Source: Streptomyces olivochromogenes
GTDB lineage: Bacteria; Actinomycetota; Actinomycetes; Streptomycetales; Streptomycetaceae
Length of the DNA stretch: 42,469 nt
Reading direction: 5' to 3'
Assembly: GCF_021538895.1 (NCBI RefSeq)
Contig: NZ_JADDRL010000083.1
Location: forward strand, 1 to 42,469
Within the stretch, counting starts at the first letter, position 1, and each line of letters opens with the position of its first letter. The notes under the pieces were generated by a model. That model made no database searches and was not told the DNA's origin. It worked only from the letters and a program-made list of their open reading frames with translations. The position numbers and the translations under genes were made by a program. Below are positions 14,141 through 22,584 of this stretch, piece after piece.

Positions 14141-15838
14141 ATGGCCGCCACCCCGCAGAACCCTGCCGCGTCCGCGCCCCGCCGCAAGGTGAGCCGTCAC
14201 CGCGGCGAGGGTCAGTGGGCCGCGGGTCACTTCACCCCGCTCAACGGCAACGAACAGTTCAAGAAGGACGACGACGGTCTCAATGTGCGGACACGCATTG
14301 AGACGATCTACTCCAAGCGCGGCTTCGACTCGATCGACCCGAACGATCTGCGCGGGCGTATGCGCTGGTGGGGGCTCTACACCCAGCGCCGGCCCGGGAT
14401 CGACGGCGGCAAGACGGCGATCCTGGAGCCGGAGGAGCTGGACGACGAGTACTTCATGCTGCGGGTGCGGATCGACGGCGGACGGCTGACCACCCAGCAG
14501 CTGCGCGTCATCGGCGAGGTGTCGCAGGAGTTCGCGCGCGGCACCGCCGACATCACCGACCGGCAGAACGTGCAGTACCACTGGATCCGCATCGAGGACG
14601 TGCCCACCATCTGGGAACGCCTCGAAGCCGTCGGGCTGTCCACCACCGAGGCCTGCGGTGACACGCCCCGCGTGATCCTCGGCTCGCCGGTCGCCGGTAT
14701 CGCGGCCGACGAGATCATCGACGGCACGCCGGCCATCGACGAGATCCACCGCCGGATCATCGGCAACAAGGACTTCTCCAACCTGCCGCGCAAGTTCAAG
14801 TCCGCGGTCTCCGGCTCGCCGCTGCTCGACGTGGCGCACGAGATCAACGACGTGGCGTTCGTCGGTGTCGTCCACCCCGAGCACGGGCCCGGCTTCGACC
14901 TGTGGGTCGGCGGCGGTCTGTCCACCAACCCCAAGATCGGTGTACGGCTGGGCGCCTGGGTGCCGCTGGACGAGGTCCCGGACGTCTACGAGGGCGTCAT
15001 CTCGATCTTCCGCGACTACGGCTACCGGCGGCTGCGCACGCGCGCCCGCCTGAAGTTCCTGGTCGCCGACTGGGGCGTGGAGAAGTTCCGGCAGGTCCTG
15101 GAGGACGAGTACCTCCAGCGCAAGCTGGTCGACGGACCGGCGCCCGCGCAGCCCGTGGAGCGCTGGCGCGACCACGTCGGCGTGCACCGGCAGCAGGACG
15201 GACGGTTCTACGTCGGCTTCGCGCCGCGCGTCGGACGGGTCGACGGCACGACGCTCGCCAAGATCGCCGACCTCGCCGAGGCGCACGGCTCCGGCCGGGT
15301 GAGCACCACCGTCGAGCAGAAGATGATCGTGCTGGACGTGGTCGAGGACCAGGTGGACTCCCTGGTCGAGGGGTTGCAGGCGCTGGACCTCACGGTGCAC
15401 CCGTCCCCGTTCCGGCGCGGCACGATGGCCTGCACCGGCATCGAGTACTGCAAGCTCGCCATCGTCGAGACGAAGGCGCGCGGCATCTCGCTGATCGACG
15501 AGCTGGAGCGCCGTATCCCGGACTTCGACGAGCCGATCACCATCAACCTCAACGGCTGCCCGAACGCCTGCGCCCGTATCCAGGTGGCGGACATCGGTCT
15601 CAAGGGGCAGCTGGTCCTCGACGACCAGGGCCGGCAGGTCGAGGGTTTCCAGGTGCACCTGGGCGGCGCGCTCGGCCTGGAGGCCGGGTTCGGCCGCAAG
15701 GTCCGCGGCCTGAAGGTGACGTCTCAGGAGCTGCCCGACTACGTCGAGCGCGTGCTCAAGCGGTTCCAGAAGGAGCGCGAGACCGGCGAACGGTTCGCCA
15801 CCTGGGTCACGCGGGCTTCAGAGGAGGCTCTGTCGTGA
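14141..15838 (+). CDS. sir: Assimilatory sulfite reductase, ferredoxin-dependent NirA type
   Basis: A 565-residue sirohaem/[4Fe-4S] enzyme that reduces sulfite to sulfide with six electrons. The cluster and sirohaem cysteines are C431 and C437 (CTGIEYC) and C473 and C477 (NGCPNAC). Y80 (WWGLYTQRRPG) and C172 (TTEACGDTPR) are 92 residues apart, as are Tyr69 and Cys161 of Mycobacterium tuberculosis NirA, which are covalently crosslinked near the sirohaem; that identifies a sulfite rather than nitrite reductase. Sirohaem-binding loops TDRQNVQYHW and GGGLSTNPKIG are present. The ATG at 14141 has GAAGGA 10 nt upstream; the open frame back to 14075 runs through the attenuator-like hairpin and is rejected. 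First structural gene of the operon. Confidence 0.93.
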   Translation: MAATPQNPAASAPRRKVSRHRGEGQWAAGHFTPLNGNEQFKKDDDGLNVRTRIETIYSKRGFDSIDPNDLRGRMRWWGLYTQRRPGIDGGKTAILEPEELDDEYFMLRVRIDGGRLTTQQLRVIGEVSQEFARGTADITDRQNVQYHWIRIEDVPTIWERLEAVGLSTTEACGDTPRVILGSPVAGIAADEIIDGTPAIDEIHRRIIGNKDFSNLPRKFKSAVSGSPLLDVAHEINDVAFVGVVHPEHGPGFDLWVGGGLSTNPKIGVRLGAWVPLDEVPDVYEGVISIFRDYGYRRLRTRARLKFLVADWGVEKFRQVLEDEYLQRKLVDGPAPAQPVERWRDHVGVHRQQDGRFYVGFAPRVGRVDGTTLAKIADLAEAHGSGRVSTTVEQKMIVLDVVEDQVDSLVEGLQALDLTVHPSPFRRGTMACTGIEYCKLAIVETKARGISLIDELERRIPDFDEPITINLNGCPNACARIQVADIGLKGQLVLDDQGRQVEGFQVHLGGALGLEAGFGRKVRGLKVTSQELPDYVERVLKRFQKERETGERFATWVTRASEEALS

Positions 15839-16017
15839 GTGAGCGGGCCGCTCCCTTCTACTGCCCCTATTGCGGTGACGAGGACCTGCGACCGAGTGAA
15901 CAGGGCCACGGCGCCTGGGAATGCGCGGCGTGCAACCGGGCCTTCCAGCTGAAGTTCCTCGGCCTGCTGGCCCGGGGTCTTGAGCGAGCCGACGACGGAG
16001 GGGACGAGCGGATATGA
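15835..16017 (+). CDS. Small zinc-ribbon protein of the sulfur operon
   Basis: A 60-residue protein (GTG start; GAGGAGG 7-8 nt upstream) with CPYC at residues 10-13 and CAAC at residues 32-35, a classic two-knuckle zinc ribbon. It overlaps the reductase stop by 4 bp (GTGA) and the cysH start by 4 bp (ATGA), so it is translationally coupled on both sides. The same small gene sits here in S. coelicolor (from memory). Its role is unknown. Possible roles are metal or sulfide handling, or an adaptor of the sulfite or APS reductase. The many charged residues at the tail argue against a membrane location. Confidence 0.88.
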   Translation: MSERAAPFYCPYCGDEDLRPSEQGHGAWECAACNRAFQLKFLGLLARGLERADDGGDERI

Positions 16018-16724
16018 CCACGGCTCAGCAACAGCGTACGGACGCCGAGTTGAAGGCGCTCGCCGAGCGGGCGGGACGCGAGCTGGAGGACGCCTCCGCG
16101 CTGGAGATCCTCCAGTGGGCGGCCGACACGTTCGGCCGGAGCTTCTGCGTGACCTCCTCCATGGAGGACGCGGTGGTCGCCCACCTCGCCTCCCGGGCGA
16201 TGAAGGGCGTGGACGTCGTCTTCCTCGACACCGGTTACCACTTCCCGGAGACCATCGGCACCCGTGACGCGGTCGAGGCGGTGATGGACGTCAACGTCAT
16301 CACGCTCACCCCGCGGCAGTCGGTGGCCGAGCAGGACGCGGAGTACGGCCCGAAGCTGCACGACCGCGACCCGGACCTGTGCTGCAAGCTGCGCAAGGTC
16401 CAGCCGCTGGAGGAGGGCCTGAAGGACTACCGGGCCTGGGCGACCGGTCTGCGCCGCGACGAGTCCCCGACCCGGGCCCACACGCCCGTCGTCGGCTGGG
16501 ACGAGAAGCGCCGGAAGGTCAAGATCTCGCCGATCGCCCGCTGGACCCAGGACGACGTGGACAGGTACGTGGCCGAGCACGGCGTCCTGACCAATCCGCT
16601 GCTGATGGACGGCTACGCCTCCGTCGGCTGCGCCCCCTGCACCCGCCGCGTCCTGGCGGGCGAGGACGCGCGCGCCGGCCGCTGGGCCGGACGCGCCAAG
16701 ACCGAGTGCGGGCTGCACGGCTGA
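16014..16724 (+). CDS. cysH: Assimilatory adenylylsulfate (APS) reductase, [4Fe-4S] type
   Basis: A 236-residue reductase that converts adenylylsulfate to sulfite with thioredoxin-type reductant. Two cysteine pairs, CC at 123-124 (DLCCKLRKV) and CxxC at 206-209 (GCAPC), are the [4Fe-4S] ligands found in APS-using enzymes and missing from E. coli-type PAPS reductases. The catalytic cysteine is C232 in the C-terminal ECGLH motif. The nucleotide-binding region has FCVTSSMEDAV, VVFLDTGYHFPET and TGLRRDESPTR. It overlaps the zinc-ribbon gene by 4 bp. By sequence the enzyme should use APS directly, although APS kinase is encoded next door. Confidence 0.93.
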   Translation: MTTAQQQRTDAELKALAERAGRELEDASALEILQWAADTFGRSFCVTSSMEDAVVAHLASRAMKGVDVVFLDTGYHFPETIGTRDAVEAVMDVNVITLTPRQSVAEQDAEYGPKLHDRDPDLCCKLRKVQPLEEGLKDYRAWATGLRRDESPTRAHTPVVGWDEKRRKVKISPIARWTQDDVDRYVAEHGVLTNPLLMDGYASVGCAPCTRRVLAGEDARAGRWAGRAKTECGLHG

Positions 16725-16750
16725 CGATGACCGACATACAGGAGAACGAC

Positions 16751-17287
16751 GTGACGACCGGAGCCACCGTCTGGCTCACGGGTCTGCCGAGCGCCGGCAA
16801 GACCACCATCGCGTACGAGCTGGCCGGCCGGCTGCGCGCGGAGGGCCACCTCGTCGAGGTGCTCGACGGCGACGAGATCCGCGAGTTCATCTCGGCGGGC
16901 CTCGGCTTCAGCCGGGAGGACCGGCACACCAACGTGCAGCGCATCGGCTTCCTCGCCGAACTGCTGGCCCGCAACGGGGTCAAGGCCCTGGTGCCGGTGA
17001 TCGCGCCCTACGCGGACAGCCGCGAGGCGGTCCGCAAGCGCCACGAGGAGGGCGGCACGGCGTACCTGGAGGTGCACGTGGCGACCCCGGTCGAGGTGTG
17101 CTCCGTGCGCGACGTGAAGGGTCTGTACGCCAAGCAGGCCGCGGGTGAGCTCACGGGGCTCACCGGGGTCGACGACCCGTACGAGGCACCCGAGACGCCC
17201 GACCTGCGGATCGAGTCGCAGAACCAGACGGTGCGGGAGTCCGCGGCGTCGGTGTACGCCCTGCTCAGCGAAAGGGGACTGGCATGA
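16751..17287 (+). CDS. cysC: Adenylylsulfate kinase
   Basis: A 178-residue kinase that phosphorylates APS to PAPS. The P-loop GLPSAGKTT is at residues 11-19; then come the APS-binding DGDEIRE, the RTN-like RHTNVQRIGFLAELLARNGV and the lid segment SVRDVKGLYAKQAAGEL with FTGxxxPYEAP-like GVDDPYEAPETPDL. AGGAG lies 7 nt before the GTG at 16751 (MTTGATVWLTG); an ATG at 16727 would add 8 residues and has a poorer site. The stop overlaps the cysD start by 4 bp. With an APS reductase encoded upstream, PAPS from this kinase may serve sulfotransferases or a second route. Confidence 0.92.
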   Translation: MTTGATVWLTGLPSAGKTTIAYELAGRLRAEGHLVEVLDGDEIREFISAGLGFSREDRHTNVQRIGFLAELLARNGVKALVPVIAPYADSREAVRKRHEEGGTAYLEVHVATPVEVCSVRDVKGLYAKQAAGELTGLTGVDDPYEAPETPDLRIESQNQTVRESAASVYALLSERGLA

Positions 17288-18219
17288 CCGCCGCCGTGAA
17301 GCTCGAAGGGGGCACGGACAGCCCGTACGCCCTCAGCCACCTGGACGCGCTGGAGTCCGAGGCGGTGCACATCTTCCGCGAGGTGGCGGGTGAGTTCGAG
17401 CGGCCGGTGATCCTGTTCTCCGGCGGCAAGGACTCCATCGTCATGCTGCACCTCGCGCTGAAGGCCTTCGCCCCGGCGACCGTGCCATTCTCGCTGCTGC
17501 ACGTGGACACCGGCCACAACTTCCCCGAGGTGCTGGAGTACCGGGACCGCACGGTGGAGAAGTACGGGCTGCGCCTGCACGTGGCCTCCGTACAGGACTA
17601 CATCGACCGGGGTGTGCTCAAGGAGCGTGCCGACGGAACCCGTAACCCGCTGCAGACGCTTCCGCTCACCGAGAAGATCCAGAGCGAGAAGTTCGACGCC
17701 GTCTTCGGCGGCGGGCGCCGGGACGAGGAGAAGGCGCGCGCGAAGGAGCGGGTGTTCTCCCTGCGCGACGAGTTCTCCCAGTGGGACCCGCGCCGGCAGC
17801 GCCCCGAGCTGTGGAACCTCTACAACGGGCGGCACGCGCCCGGCGAGCACGTCCGCGTCTTCCCGCTGTCCAACTGGACCGAGCTGGACGTCTGGCAGTA
17901 CATCGACCGCGAGGGCATCGAGCTGCCGCAGATCTACTTCGCGCACGAGCGCGAGGTGTTCCGGCGCGCCGGCATGTGGCTGACCGCCGGCGAGTGGGGC
18001 GGCCCGAAGGACGACGAGACCGTCGAGAAGCGCAAGGTGCGCTACCGCACCGTCGGCGACATGTCCTGCACCGGCGCCGTGGACTCGGTCGCGGTGACGC
18101 TGGACCAGGTCATCGCCGAGATCGCCGCGTCCCGGCTGACCGAGCGCGGCGCCACCCGCGCCGACGACAAGCTCTCCGAGGCCGCGATGGAAGACCGCAA
18201 GCGCGAGGGGTACTTCTAA
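17284..18219 (+). CDS. cysD: Sulfate adenylyltransferase subunit 2
   Basis: A 311-residue ATP sulfurylase catalytic subunit, which makes APS from ATP and sulfate with CysN. The PP-loop FSGGKDS is at residues 45-51. Further family signatures are HVDTGHNFPEVLEYRD, FDAVFGGGRRDEEKARAKERVFSLRDEFSQWDP, the NLYNG motif and the C-terminal MSCTGAVDS. It overlaps cysC by 4 bp and cysN starts 2 bp after its stop, so the subunits are made together. Confidence 0.95.
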   Translation: MTAAVKLEGGTDSPYALSHLDALESEAVHIFREVAGEFERPVILFSGGKDSIVMLHLALKAFAPATVPFSLLHVDTGHNFPEVLEYRDRTVEKYGLRLHVASVQDYIDRGVLKERADGTRNPLQTLPLTEKIQSEKFDAVFGGGRRDEEKARAKERVFSLRDEFSQWDPRRQRPELWNLYNGRHAPGEHVRVFPLSNWTELDVWQYIDREGIELPQIYFAHEREVFRRAGMWLTAGEWGGPKDDETVEKRKVRYRTVGDMSCTGAVDSVAVTLDQVIAEIAASRLTERGATRADDKLSEAAMEDRKREGYF

Positions 18220-18221
18220 CC

Positions 18222-19556
18222 ATGAGCACGACCACGACCGAGGAACTCTCGGCCACCACCCTGCTGCGGTTCGCCACCGCGGGCTCCGTCGACGACGGCA
18301 AGTCCACCCTCGTCGGCCGGCTGCTGCACGACTCCAAGTCGGTCCTCGCCGACCAGCTGGAGGCCGTGGAGCGGGCCTCGGCGAGCCGCGGCCAGGACGG
18401 CCCCGACCTGGCGCTCCTCACGGACGGCCTGCGTGCCGAGCGCGAGCAGGGCATCACCATCGACGTGGCCTACCGCTACTTCGCCACGCCCCGGCGCCGG
18501 TTCATCCTCGCCGACACCCCGGGCCATGTGCAGTACACCCGCAACATGGTCACCGGCGCCTCCACCGCCGAGCTCACCGTGGTCCTCGTCGACGCCCGCA
18601 ACGGCGTCGTCGAGCAGACCCGGCGGCACGCGGCCATCGCCGCCCTGCTGCGCGTCCCGCACGTGGTCCTCGCCGTCAACAAGATGGACCTGGTCGACTA
18701 CGAGGAGTCCGTGTTCGCCGCCATCGCCGAGGAGTTCACGGCGTACGCGATCGAGCTGGGCGTCCCGGAGGTCACCGCGATCCCGATCTCGGCGCTCGCC
18801 GGTGACAACGTCGTGGAGCCCTCCGCCGTCATGGACTGGTACGGCGGCCCGACGGTGCTGGAGCACCTGGAGACCGTCCCGGTGAGCCACGACCTCGCGC
18901 ACTGCCACGCCCGGCTTCCCGTGCAGTACGTGATCCGGCCGCAGACCGCCGAGCACCCGGACTACCGGGGCTACGCGGGCCAGATCGCCGCCGGAACGTT
19001 TCGCGTCGGCGAGCGGGTGACGGTCCTGCCGTCCGGCCGGACGACGACGATCGCCGGTATCGACCTGCTGGGCGAGCCGGTCGACGTGGCCTGGACGACG
19101 CAGTCGGTGACCGTCCTGCTGGCGGACGACATCGACGTCTCGCGCGGCGACCTGATCGTGCCCGCCACGGATGCCCCGCCCACCACCCAGGACGTCGAGG
19201 CCACGGTCTGCCACGTCGCCGACCAGCCGCTCACCGTCGGCCACCGGGTGCTGCTCAAGCACGGCACCCGCACGGTCAAGGCGATCGTCAAGGACATCCC
19301 GTCCCGGCTCACGCTCAACGACCTGTCCCTGCACCCGCACCCGGGACAGCTCGTCGCCAACGACATCGGCCGGGTGAAGATCCGTACCGCCGAACCGCTG
19401 CCGGTGGACTCCTACGCGGACTCGCGCCGCACGGGTTCCTTCATCCTGATCGACCCGAGCGACGGCACCACGCTCACCGCGGGCATGGTCGGCGAGTCGT
19501 TCGCCGCCCCGGAGCCGGTCAAGGACGAGACCGAAGACGACGGTTGGGACTTCTGA
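18222..19556 (+). CDS. cysN: Sulfate adenylyltransferase subunit 1 (GTPase)
   Basis: A 444-residue EF-Tu-like GTPase that drives APS synthesis by GTP hydrolysis. G1 is GSVDDGKST (residues 21-29), G2 lies in REQGITIDVAYRYF, G3 is DTPGH, and G4 is NKMD. Beta-barrel domains follow, and the C-terminus ends in an acidic tail (DETEDDGWDF). It is not fused to cysC as in some actinobacteria: the kinase is separate and upstream. A 220-bp stretch with two tiny frames separates it from the importer genes. Confidence 0.95.
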   Translation: MSTTTTEELSATTLLRFATAGSVDDGKSTLVGRLLHDSKSVLADQLEAVERASASRGQDGPDLALLTDGLRAEREQGITIDVAYRYFATPRRRFILADTPGHVQYTRNMVTGASTAELTVVLVDARNGVVEQTRRHAAIAALLRVPHVVLAVNKMDLVDYEESVFAAIAEEFTAYAIELGVPEVTAIPISALAGDNVVEPSAVMDWYGGPTVLEHLETVPVSHDLAHCHARLPVQYVIRPQTAEHPDYRGYAGQIAAGTFRVGERVTVLPSGRTTTIAGIDLLGEPVDVAWTTQSVTVLLADDIDVSRGDLIVPATDAPPTTQDVEATVCHVADQPLTVGHRVLLKHGTRTVKAIVKDIPSRLTLNDLSLHPHPGQLVANDIGRVKIRTAEPLPVDSYADSRRTGSFILIDPSDGTTLTAGMVGESFAAPEPVKDETEDDGWDF

Positions 19557-19558
19557 CC

Positions 19559-19663
19559 ATGAAGTCGACGGATTTCTTCTCGTCGTTCGCGAAGGAGGGC
19601 GGCCGCGTCGGCAGCGGCGCCCTCGGCAGCGGGCAGGGCGGAGTCGCGCGATGTGTGCGGTGA
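19559..19663 (+). CDS. Small ORF directly after cysN (34 aa)
   Basis: An ATG 2 bp after the cysN stop opens a 34-residue frame beginning MKSTDFFSSFAKEGG, glycine- and serine-rich and ending ARCVR. The coupling distance equals the cysD-cysN gap, so translation is likely, but I recognise no family and it could be chance. Confidence 0.35.
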   Translation: MKSTDFFSSFAKEGGRVGSGALGSGQGGVARCVR

Positions 19664-19737
19664 CGTACGCGCACTGCCTGCGCGCCCTCGCCCCCCACCG
19701 CAAGCGAAGACCTGCCGATCTCCCGGCCACGATCTGA
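19651..19737 (+). CDS. Small cysteine-bearing ORF ahead of the importer genes (28 aa)
   Basis: A second frame overlaps the first by 13 bp. GGAG lies 7 nt before its ATG, and the peptide begins MCAVTYAHCLRALAPHRKRR, with cysteines at positions 2 and 9 and a basic tail. It ends 39 bp before the binding-protein gene. It may be a second cysteine-sensing leader peptide for the importer half of the operon; this is speculative. Confidence 0.35.
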   Translation: MCAVTYAHCLRALAPHRKRRPADLPATI

Positions 19738-19776
19738 CGGACCGTGACCGCCGGGCCAACGAGAGGAACCCCTCCC

Positions 19777-20889
19777 GTGCCTGCCTCCCGCTCATCGCTC
19801 CACCGCCGCGGCCTGGCCGTGGTCGCCGCCCTCCCCCTGCTGGCGCTCGCCGCCTGCGGCTACGGGTCGAAGGCCGACGACAACACCACGGGCGCGCAGG
19901 TCGCCGCCGGCGCCAAGAAGATCGACGGCCTCGACTCCGTCAAGATCGGCTACTTCGGCAACCTCACCCACGCCACCGCCCTGGTCGGCAAGCAGAAGGG
20001 CTTCTTCCAGAAGGAGCTCGGCGCCACCCGGGCCGCGTACCAGGTCTTCAACGCGGGGCCCTCGGAGATCGAGGCCCTCAACTCGGGCTCCGTCGACATC
20101 GGCTGGATCGGTCCCTCCCCGGCGATCAACGGTTACACCAAGTCGGACGGCAAGAACCTGCGCATCGTCGGCGGTTCGGCCTCCGGCGGTGTGAAGCTCG
20201 TGGTGAACCCGAAGAAGATCAAGTCCCTGAAGGACGTCAAGGGCAAGCGGATCGCGACCCCGCAGCTGGGCAACACGCAGGACGTGGCGTTCCTGAACTG
20301 GGTCGCGGAGCAGGGCTGGAAGGTCGACGCGCAGAGCGGCCGGGGCGATGTGTCGGTGGTCCGCACCGACAACAAGGTGACGCCGGACGCCTACAAGTCG
20401 GGCTCGATCGACGGCGCCTGGGTGCCGGAGCCGACCGCGTCCAAGCTGGTCGCCGAGGGTGCCAAGGTGCTGCTCGACGAGTCGGCGCTGTGGCCGGACA
20501 AGAAGTTCGTGATCACGAACATCGTCGTGTCGCAGAAGTTCCTGAACGAGCACCCGCGGGCCGTCGAGGCGGTCCTGAAGGCCTCGGTCGAGACCAACAA
20601 GTGGATCAACGCCAACCCGGACCTGGCGAAGGCCGCTGCCAACAGGCAGCTGGGGATCGACTCCGGCAAGGCGCTGCCGGCCGACGTCCTGGACCCGGCG
20701 TGGAAGTCCATCCAGATCACCGACGACCCGCTGGCCGCCACGCTCGACACCGAGGCTGAGCATGCGGTGAAGGCGGGTCTCCTCGAGAACCCGAAGCTGG
20801 CCGGCATCTACGACCTCGCCCCGCTGAACAAGGTCCTCGTGGCCGCGGGTCAGCGCTCCGTCAACGACGCCGGTCTCGGCGTCAAGTAA
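19777..20889 (+). CDS. ssuA: ABC transporter substrate-binding lipoprotein (sulfonate/sulfate type)
   Basis: A 370-residue binding protein of the SsuA/NrtA type. The signal peptide ends in the lipobox LAAC (cysteine 27), so it is anchored on the outer membrane face. Typical features: KIGYFGNLTHATALVGKQKGFF, FNAGPSEIEALNSGSVDIGWIGPSPAINGY, LVVNPKKIKSLKDVKGKRIATPQLGNTQDVAF and GAWVPEPTASKLV. The ligand is probably an alkanesulfonate or a related oxyanion; given its place after ATP sulfurylase, sulfate is also possible. GTG at 19777 starts the signal peptide; an upstream in-frame GTG at 19744 lacks family support. It lies upstream of ssuB and ssuC on the same strand. Confidence 0.9.
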   Translation: MPASRSSLHRRGLAVVAALPLLALAACGYGSKADDNTTGAQVAAGAKKIDGLDSVKIGYFGNLTHATALVGKQKGFFQKELGATRAAYQVFNAGPSEIEALNSGSVDIGWIGPSPAINGYTKSDGKNLRIVGGSASGGVKLVVNPKKIKSLKDVKGKRIATPQLGNTQDVAFLNWVAEQGWKVDAQSGRGDVSVVRTDNKVTPDAYKSGSIDGAWVPEPTASKLVAEGAKVLLDESALWPDKKFVITNIVVSQKFLNEHPRAVEAVLKASVETNKWINANPDLAKAAANRQLGIDSGKALPADVLDPAWKSIQITDDPLAATLDTEAEHAVKAGLLENPKLAGIYDLAPLNKVLVAAGQRSVNDAGLGVK

Positions 20890-20922
20890 GTCCGGATCCG
20901 AGATTCCCAGGAGGTGACGATC

Positions 20923-21708
20923 ATGGCAACCGCCCTCGCCAAGGCCGATGACGTCGAGGTGGTCGAGTACGCCGCCCGCATCGAGCACGTCTCGAAGTCC
21001 TTCGCCGGGCCCGCCGGGCAGCAACTCGTCCTCGACGACATCACGCTGGATGTCGCGCCCGGCGAGTTCGTCACCCTCCTGGGGGCCTCGGGCTGCGGCA
21101 AGTCGACCCTGCTGAACCTGGTGGCGGGGCTGGACCAGCCCTCCGCCGGCAGCATCGCGACCCATGGGCGCCCCGCCCTGATGTTCCAGGAGCACGCCCT
21201 GTTCCCGTGGCTGACCGCGGGCAAGAACATCGAACTCGCCCTGAAGCTGGGGGGAGTTCCGAAGAACGAGCGCCGCGGCCGGGCCGAGGAGCTGCTCGAA
21301 CTCGTACGGCTCAAGGGCTCGTACGGCAAGCGGGTGCACGAGCTGTCCGGCGGTATGCGCCAGCGCGTGGCGCTGGCCCGGGCGCTGGCGCAGGACAGCC
21401 GGCTGCTGCTGATGGACGAGCCGTTCGCGGCGCTGGACGCGATCACCCGTGACCTGCTGCACGACGAACTGACCCGGATCTGGGCGGAGACGGGGCTGTC
21501 CGTCCTGTTCGTCACGCACAACGTGCGCGAGGCGGTGCGGCTCGCGCAGCGGGTGGTGCTGCTGTCGTCCCGTCCGGGCCGGGTGGCCCGTGAGTGGCGG
21601 GTGGACATCCCGCAGCCGCGGCGCATCGAGGACGCGCCGGTCGCCGAACTGTCCCTTGAGATCACCGATGTACTGCGTGGGGAGATCCGCCGTCATGGCC
21701 AGCACTGA
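20923..21708 (+). CDS. ssuB: ABC transporter ATP-binding protein (SsuB/TauB type)
   Basis: A 261-residue ATPase. Walker A GASGCGKST (residues 54-62), Q-loop MFQEHALFPWLT, signature LSGGMRQRVALARAL, Walker B LLLMDEPFAALDA and the switch histidine in FVTHNVREA are all intact. This is the sequence style of the nitrate/sulfonate/taurine importer group. AGGAGG lies 8 nt before the ATG at 20923, which decides the start against a GTG at 20914. Its end overlaps ssuC by 14 bp. Confidence 0.93.
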   Translation: MATALAKADDVEVVEYAARIEHVSKSFAGPAGQQLVLDDITLDVAPGEFVTLLGASGCGKSTLLNLVAGLDQPSAGSIATHGRPALMFQEHALFPWLTAGKNIELALKLGGVPKNERRGRAEELLELVRLKGSYGKRVHELSGGMRQRVALARALAQDSRLLLMDEPFAALDAITRDLLHDELTRIWAETGLSVLFVTHNVREAVRLAQRVVLLSSRPGRVAREWRVDIPQPRRIEDAPVAELSLEITDVLRGEIRRHGQH

Positions 21709-22579
21709 GACGAAGACCGCCACGGACGCGGGAAGCGTCGAGGCCGGCCTGGACGCGCTGGAGACCGCCGTCGCCGGCCGGACGCCGTTCCGGCAGACCT
21801 TCACCAGCAAGATCCTGCCGCCGCTCGTCGCCACCGCGGTGGTGCTGGTCGTGTGGCAGGCGCTGATCTCGTTCAAGATCGTCGACGATCCGACGAAGCT
21901 GCCGTCGCCCGCCGACGTGGGCAACGAGTTCAAGAGCGCCTGGCTGGAAGGCAAGCTGCTCGGCTACATCTGGACGAGTGTCTCGCGCGGTCTGCTGGGC
22001 TTCGCCTTCGCGCTGGCGATCGGCACCCCGCTCGGTCTGCTGGTGGCCCGGGTGAAGTTCGTGCGCGCGGCCATCGGCCCGGTGCTGTCCGGACTGCAGT
22101 CGCTGCCGTCCGTGGCCTGGGTGCCGCCGGCGGTGATCTGGCTGGGCCTGAACAACTCGATGATGTACGCGGTGATCCTGCTCGGCGCGGTCCCCTCCAT
22201 CGCCAACGGCCTGGTCTCCGGCATCGACCAGGTGCCGCCGCTGTTCCTGCGGGCCGGCCGCACGATGGGCGCGACGGGCCTGAAGGGCGCCTGGCACATA
22301 GTCCTGCCGGCCGCGCTGCCGGGCTACCTCGCGGGTCTCAAGCAGGGCTGGGCGTTCTCCTGGCGCTCGCTGATGGCGGCGGAGATCATCGCCTCCTCCC
22401 CCGACCTGGGCATCGGCCTGGGCGCGCTGCTGGAGAACGGCCGCAACGCCAGCTCCATGGCCATGGTGTTCGAGGCGATCTTCCTGATCCTGTTCGTCGG
22501 CATCGCCATCGACCTGCTGATCTTCAGCCCGCTGGAGCGGTGGGTGCTGCGCAGCCGCGGCCTGCTGGTGAAGAGCTGA
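21695..22579 (+). CDS. ssuC: ABC transporter permease (SsuC type)
   Basis: A 294-residue inner membrane protein with about six transmembrane helices, for example ILPPLVATAVVLVVWQALI, GLLGFAFALAIGTPLGLLVA and MVFEAIFLILFVGIAIDLLIF. The EAA loop that contacts the ATPase is RAGRTMGATGLKGAWHIVLPAALPGYLAGLKQGWAFSWRSLMAAE. Length and pattern match sulfonate/nitrate/taurine permeases. It overlaps ssuB by 14 bp, so synthesis is coupled. Confidence 0.93.
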   Translation: MASTETKTATDAGSVEAGLDALETAVAGRTPFRQTFTSKILPPLVATAVVLVVWQALISFKIVDDPTKLPSPADVGNEFKSAWLEGKLLGYIWTSVSRGLLGFAFALAIGTPLGLLVARVKFVRAAIGPVLSGLQSLPSVAWVPPAVIWLGLNNSMMYAVILLGAVPSIANGLVSGIDQVPPLFLRAGRTMGATGLKGAWHIVLPAALPGYLAGLKQGWAFSWRSLMAAEIIASSPDLGIGLGALLENGRNASSMAMVFEAIFLILFVGIAIDLLIFSPLERWVLRSRGLLVKS

Positions 22580-22584
22580 TACCC

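Noticed and set aside
16727..16750. ATG at 16727 as cysC start
   Set aside because: The AGGAG at 16739-16743 is correctly placed for GTG 16751 and would lie inside the longer protein.
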